A DNA stretch of 16,515 bases from assembly GCF_946998255.1 (NCBI RefSeq), contig NZ_CAMPYN010000026.1, forward strand, positions 1-16,515. Reading direction: 5' to 3'. The DNA is from an uncultured Helcococcus sp. (lineage in GTDB: Bacteria > Bacillota > Clostridia > Tissierellales > Peptoniphilaceae). The position numbers and the translations under genes are program-made. A model generated the notes under the pieces. The model was not told the DNA's origin. It was given only the letters and a program-made list of their open reading frames with translations, and ran no database searches. Positions 13,300 through 16,515 of the stretch are shown piece after piece (positions within the stretch are counted from its first letter, which is position 1; each line of letters opens with the position of its first letter).

Positions 13300-14043
13300 A
13301 TGGATAAAAACAAATACGATTCCATATACGATATTATTTTATCTTCAAACAATATTGTTTTCTTTGGTGGGGCAGGTGTATCAACAGCAAGTGGAATTCC
13401 TGATTTCAGGTCAGCAACCGGCTTGTATAACAGAAAAAACGACACAGGATATAGTCCAGAATACATGCTAAGCCATGAGTTTTTAATAGATAATCCAGAA
13501 GGATTCAGTAAATACTATAAAGAAAATCTAATTTATGAAGATGCGAAACCAAGCGCTACCCATAAAGTCCTTGCAAGATTAGAAAAGATGGGCAAGCTAA
13601 AGGCTGTTGTTACTCAAAATATAGACAGTCTCCATCAGATGGCAGGAAGTAAAAATGTATTGGAAATCCATGGAAACTTAAGAGATTATTATTGTATGAA
13701 TTGTGGGAAAAAATATAAGGCAGAGGATATCATTCCTACTAAGGGAGCCAATTATTGTGAATGTGGTGGCTATATTAGACCGGATGTCACCCTTTATGGT
13801 GAAGGCTTAAATCAAGATATTGTCAATCAAGCTGTTGTAGCAATTGCTAATGCTGATGTTTTGATAATAGGTGGAACATCCCTAGTTGTATATCCGGCAG
13901 CTAGCTTTATCAATTTCTATAGAGGGAATAAATGTATACTGATTAACAAAGAACAAGGCGGAAATGATGGCATAGCTGATTATCTAATCCATGATGATTT
14001 AGAGAAGTTTTTTAAAGGATTGGAAGAAAGGTTGGATAGATAA
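13300..14043 (+). CDS. Sir2 family NAD-dependent protein deacylase (sirtuin)
   Basis: A 247-residue sirtuin that removes acyl groups from lysine using NAD+. The Rossmann and NAD motifs are complete: FFGGAGVSTASGIPDFRS (21-38), VTQNIDSLHQ (104-113), catalytic HGN (H124), GTSLVVYPAA (192-201) and LINKE (214-218). The zinc module has Cys132/Cys135 (CMNC) and Cys153/Cys155 (CEC, a C-x-C second pair as in several Firmicutes). AKPSATHKVLARLEKMGKLKAV, AGSKNVLEIHGN and the overall length fit the bacterial class U-like group (Thermotoga Sir2 type) rather than class III. The frame opens at ATG 13273, but AAGGAG (13286-13291) lies within that extension and places the start at ATG 13300. A DsrE-like gene follows 39 bp on. 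Its partners do not indicate a specific substrate. Confidence 0.94.
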   Translation: MDKNKYDSIYDIILSSNNIVFFGGAGVSTASGIPDFRSATGLYNRKNDTGYSPEYMLSHEFLIDNPEGFSKYYKENLIYEDAKPSATHKVLARLEKMGKLKAVVTQNIDSLHQMAGSKNVLEIHGNLRDYYCMNCGKKYKAEDIIPTKGANYCECGGYIRPDVTLYGEGLNQDIVNQAVVAIANADVLIIGGTSLVVYPAASFINFYRGNKCILINKEQGGNDGIADYLIHDDLEKFFKGLEERLDR

Positions 14044-14082
14044 ATTACTGGCCTTATATGTTGAAAATTCAAAGGAGCTAGG

Positions 14083-14409
14083 ATGAAATACAAGGTATTA
14101 TTTAGAATTGAAAAGTTAGAATTAGTAGATAAATTAAAAAATAAGATAAAAAATTTGAGAAATTACATGGATGAAGAAGGCCATGAGTATGCTATAGAGT
14201 TAGTATTTTCTGGAGATGTTGTGAAACATTTTGAAGGAGATTATTCTGACTTTATTCATCCGAAATTAGACGTAGCCTTATGTAACAATGCTCTTAATAA
14301 TCACAATATGGATCCGATTAACGATAGAAATATAAGAACAGTTAAGGCCGGTATAGGTGAGATAATTGAGAGAAAAGCAGAGGGTTGGATAGAATTTACA
14401 ATAGAATAA
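14083..14409 (+). CDS. DsrE-like family protein
   Basis: A 108-residue protein of the DsrE/DsrF-like fold. Visible landmarks are the KYKVLFRIEKLELVDKLKNKIKN opening, YAIELVFSGDVVKHF (36-50), the VALCNNALNNHNMD segment with the single Cys67, and VKAGIGEIIERKAEGWIEF (87-105), which is the 'vpaGvg.l...Q..G' signature. DsrE-type proteins such as TusD and DsrE carry persulfide sulfur on a cysteine. Cys67 sits where stand-alone family members keep theirs, but no partner DsrF/DsrH or sulfurtransferase is nearby, so sulfur transfer is only suggested. AAAGGAG precedes ATG 14083. It is the last gene of the unit that includes the sirtuin, ending at a strong terminator. Confidence 0.8.
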   Translation: MKYKVLFRIEKLELVDKLKNKIKNLRNYMDEEGHEYAIELVFSGDVVKHFEGDYSDFIHPKLDVALCNNALNNHNMDPINDRNIRTVKAGIGEIIERKAEGWIEFTIE

Positions 14410-14414
14410 TTTGA

Positions 14415-14447
14415 AAGCAACTTGATTTTTATCGAGTTGCTTCTTTT
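14415..14447 (+). terminator. Rho-independent terminator after the DsrE-like gene
   Basis: AAGCAACTTGA (14415-14425) pairs with TCGAGTTGCTT (14432-14442, one G-T pair) around TTTTTA. CTTTT follows. Confidence 0.85.
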
Positions 14448-14453
14448 GATTAG

Positions 14454-14537
14454 AGGAAGGAAGAAGAATCACTTGTTTCCAAAACGGAAATAACTGTTAA
14501 TGGTGGTAAAGACTATAATGCTACTTTATTTAAATGA
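14454..14537 (+). pseudogene. Possible short coding relic
   Basis: One frame, without a start codon, reads RKEEESLVSKTEITVNGGKD and then YNATLFK before TGA 14535-14537. The 'EITVNGGKDYNATL' stretch looks like a real beta hairpin from a larger protein, and the flanks are non-coding. I do not recognise the source. It may be chance. Confidence 0.25.
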
Positions 14538-14580
14538 TGTGCAAAAAAATACTAAAAGCAAATCCGTCATCCCACACCTA

Positions 14581-14589
14581 TGCTATAAT
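14581..14589 (+). promoter_or_regulatory. Extended -10 promoter of the chr pair
   Basis: TGCTATAAT is a perfect TGn-TATAAT, 22 bp before the start codon. No -35 is visible at 17 nt. The predicted RNA start is near 14596, giving a leader of about 15 nt. Confidence 0.55.
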
Positions 14590-14610
14590 TAATGGCAAGG
14601 AGACAATAAT

Positions 14611-15138
<528 letters not shown>

Positions 15139-15141
15139 ATT

Positions 15142-15702
15142 ATGTTAATACTAATGTGGGAATTTTTTAAGACAGGTCTTTTCTCAGTTGGAGGAGGCCT
15201 TGCGACAATACCATTTTTACAAGAAATGGCTCAAAAATATGACTGGTTTACAACAGAAGAGCTTTTGGACATGATAGCAGTTTCAGAATCCACACCTGGA
15301 GCAATTGGTATAAACTGCGCAAGCTATGCTGGCTACAAGGCTTATGGGTTTCCCGGTGCTATACTGGCAAGCCTTGCTTTGATCACCCCTGCAATCATTA
15401 TAGTTCTCATTATTTCCAAAATAATATCTAAATTCAAAGAAAATAAGACAATAGGGGATATGTTTGAAATGCTAAGACCAGCAACAGCAGGTTTGATTTT
15501 TGGAGCTATGTTTTCAGTTGTGGTCTTGACCTTATTTAATGTTGAAGCATACAAACAAACAGGAAATTTCATAGATGTATTCAAATATGTTGAAATTGCA
15601 ATTTTTGCTGCCTTTCTATTTATTTTAAGAAAATATAAAAAGATTCATCCTGTAGCTATAATAGCTTGTGGTGCTGCTTTGGGGATTATTTTTAAGTTGT
15701 AA
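15142..15702 (+). CDS. Chromate transporter, short CHR-domain subunit 2
   Basis: A 186-residue membrane protein and partner of the preceding CHR protein. It carries the same blocks: FFKTGLFSVGGGLATIPFLQ (8-27), WFTTEELLDMIAVSESTPGA (35-54), GINCASYAGYKAYGFPGAI (56-74) and TP (82-83). Hydrophobic helices follow, with a Lys-rich loop (KFKENKTIG) and the terminal LRKYKKIHPVAIIACGAALG. The two subunits are clearly homologous but not near-identical, as expected for an old duplication with opposite membrane topologies. AGAAGG ending the previous gene serves as ribosome site. The spacing of 3 bp implies coupled translation. Confidence 0.9.
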   Translation: MLILMWEFFKTGLFSVGGGLATIPFLQEMAQKYDWFTTEELLDMIAVSESTPGAIGINCASYAGYKAYGFPGAILASLALITPAIIIVLIISKIISKFKENKTIGDMFEMLRPATAGLIFGAMFSVVVLTLFNVEAYKQTGNFIDVFKYVEIAIFAAFLFILRKYKKIHPVAIIACGAALGIIFKL

Positions 15703-15780
15703 TATATTTGATAACTAAATAAGCATTAAGTATAAGTTAAGAAGAAGATTATTTTAATTTTATGATATGAGGTATTTTAT

Positions 15781-16515
15781 ATGAAAATAGCTTTAGCAGC
15801 CGTAGGTTTCATAACTAACGATATAGAATATAATTTAGGAAAAATAAAAGGTATAGTAAAAAAATATCATAAAGAAGTAGATTTAATCTTGTTTGGAGAA
15901 AGTTTTCTTCAAGGATTTGATTGCTTGACTTGGGAATATTCAAAAGATATAGAAATAGCTTTACATATAGATTCATATTCTATAAAAGAAATTAAAGATT
16001 TAGCTAGAGAATATCAAGTAGCTATTTCCTTTGGATATATAGAGAAAAGTGGTTATGAAATATACAGTAGTCAGCTAACAATAGATAAAGATGCACAAAT
16101 TTTAGATAATTTTAGACGAGTATCTGCAGGATGGAAAGAACCAATTGCAGATTTCCACTATTGCGAAGGTGAAGTTTTTAGAAAATTTAATTATTTAAAC
16201 AAATCTATTTCAGTAGCCTTGTGTGGTGATTTATGGTATGAAGAAAATTGTATTCAAATGAAGACATTAAATACTGACATAGTTTTGTGGCCTGTGTATA
16301 CAGACTTTAACTTCCAAGAATGGAATGATGTTATAAAATATGAATATGCAGAACAAGCTGAAAAATGCGGAAAGAATCTTCTTTACGTTAATTCACATTG
16401 CTTGGATAAAGAAAGTCACAATATTGCAAGAGGTGGTGCTGCTTTATTTATTAATGGAAAAATCGAAAGTGAGATTTCTGCCGGAGAAGAGGATGTTCTT
16501 ATTGTTGAGGTGTAA
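15781..16515 (+). CDS. Carbon-nitrogen hydrolase (nitrilase superfamily)
   Basis: A 244-residue cytoplasmic protein of the nitrilase superfamily, which hydrolyses amides or nitriles through a Glu-Lys-Cys triad. The alpha-beta-beta-alpha landmarks are present: MKIALAAVGFITNDIEYNLGKI, DLILFGESFLQGF (general-base Glu40), LTIDKDAQILDNFRRVSAGW (where the catalytic Lys should follow the tyrosine-like position) and SVALCGDLWYEE (nucleophile Cys148). The usual Y-R/x-K is F-R-R here, so Arg112 or Arg113 stands where Lys is expected. A Lys occurs at 119 in GWKE. Late motifs AEQAEKCGKNLLYVNSHCLD and ARGGAALFINGKI match the family's 'aR.A.En...v...N......GgS.i.dp.G'. The start has AGGT 8 nt upstream. The stop codon is the last three bases of the window. 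The substrate is unknown; activity cannot be assumed. Confidence 0.85.
   Translation: MKIALAAVGFITNDIEYNLGKIKGIVKKYHKEVDLILFGESFLQGFDCLTWEYSKDIEIALHIDSYSIKEIKDLAREYQVAISFGYIEKSGYEIYSSQLTIDKDAQILDNFRRVSAGWKEPIADFHYCEGEVFRKFNYLNKSISVALCGDLWYEENCIQMKTLNTDIVLWPVYTDFNFQEWNDVIKYEYAEQAEKCGKNLLYVNSHCLDKESHNIARGGAALFINGKIESEISAGEEDVLIVEV

Noticed and set aside
13300..14043. Sirtuin as a phage-defence NADase (Thoeris- or DSR-like)
   Set aside because: It has the zinc module, catalytic His and length of a stand-alone deacylase, and no TIR, Argonaute or long partner gene is present.
15342..15584. 80-codon minus-strand frame inside the second CHR gene
   Set aside because: Antisense to conserved membrane segments, with no start signals.

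Overview
The window reads as a chromosomal accessory stretch from a low-GC, Gram-positive anaerobe. The evidence is strong AT bias, consensus AGGAGG-type ribosome sites, TATAAT and extended -10 promoters, several Cys-anchored lipoproteins, and short U-tailed terminators. A Clostridia/Tissierellia relative (Anaerococcus/Peptoniphilus type) is my inference from protein flavour only. There are no rRNA or tRNA genes, CRISPR array, insertion sequence or complete prophage module.

Layout: (1) 1-2100: a broken KilA-N phage-type gene, a complete metal-dependent amidohydrolase, a small membrane-anchored protein, a short gene relic and a terminator. (2) 2100-3180: a single-membrane-pass protein on the minus strand, divergent from a RelB/DinJ-YafQ type II toxin-antitoxin pair that has a textbook sigma-A promoter. 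(3) 3180-4690: a nucleoside phosphorylase-family protein and a PPC/DUF296 protein, closed by a strong hairpin. (4) 4700-5410 (minus): two tandem paralogous small lipoprotein genes. They share a perfect 77-bp block, and the downstream copy is frameshifted in an A8 tract right after its start codon. (5) 5410-7740: an intergenic stretch rich in inverted repeats, a small multi-pass membrane protein, an unknown cytoplasmic protein, a small lipoprotein and a GNAT acetyltransferase. (6) 7740-9410: a GNAT relic, a DUF4352-like lipoprotein, an O6-alkylguanine-DNA alkyltransferase and a deleted histidine-phosphatase pseudogene. (7) 9410-14450: a WYL-domain regulator, a WG-repeat protein, an unrecognised 350-aa protein, a class U-like sirtuin and a DsrE-like protein. 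(8) 14580-16515: a two-gene split chromate (CHR) transporter and a nitrilase-superfamily hydrolase with Arg where the catalytic Lys is expected.

Most genes are single or paired transcription units separated by hairpin terminators. The likely operons are relBE/yafQ-like, the small lipoprotein plus GNAT (6722-7654), the unknown 350-aa protein with sirtuin and DsrE-like protein (12187-14409), and the chr pair. The most distinctive property is the density of gene relics: KilA-N, the 1865-2014 fragment, the GNAT fragment, the histidine phosphatase and possibly 14454-14537, plus the frameshifted lipoprotein. This suggests a region that repeatedly gains and erodes genes. I did not find a convincing new multi-gene system. 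The best candidates for a second look are the mosaic lipoprotein pair with its homopolymer frameshift, the sirtuin-containing operon with an unrecognised partner, the nitrilase-like subfamily with an altered triad, and a potentially structured RNA at 3191-3297.
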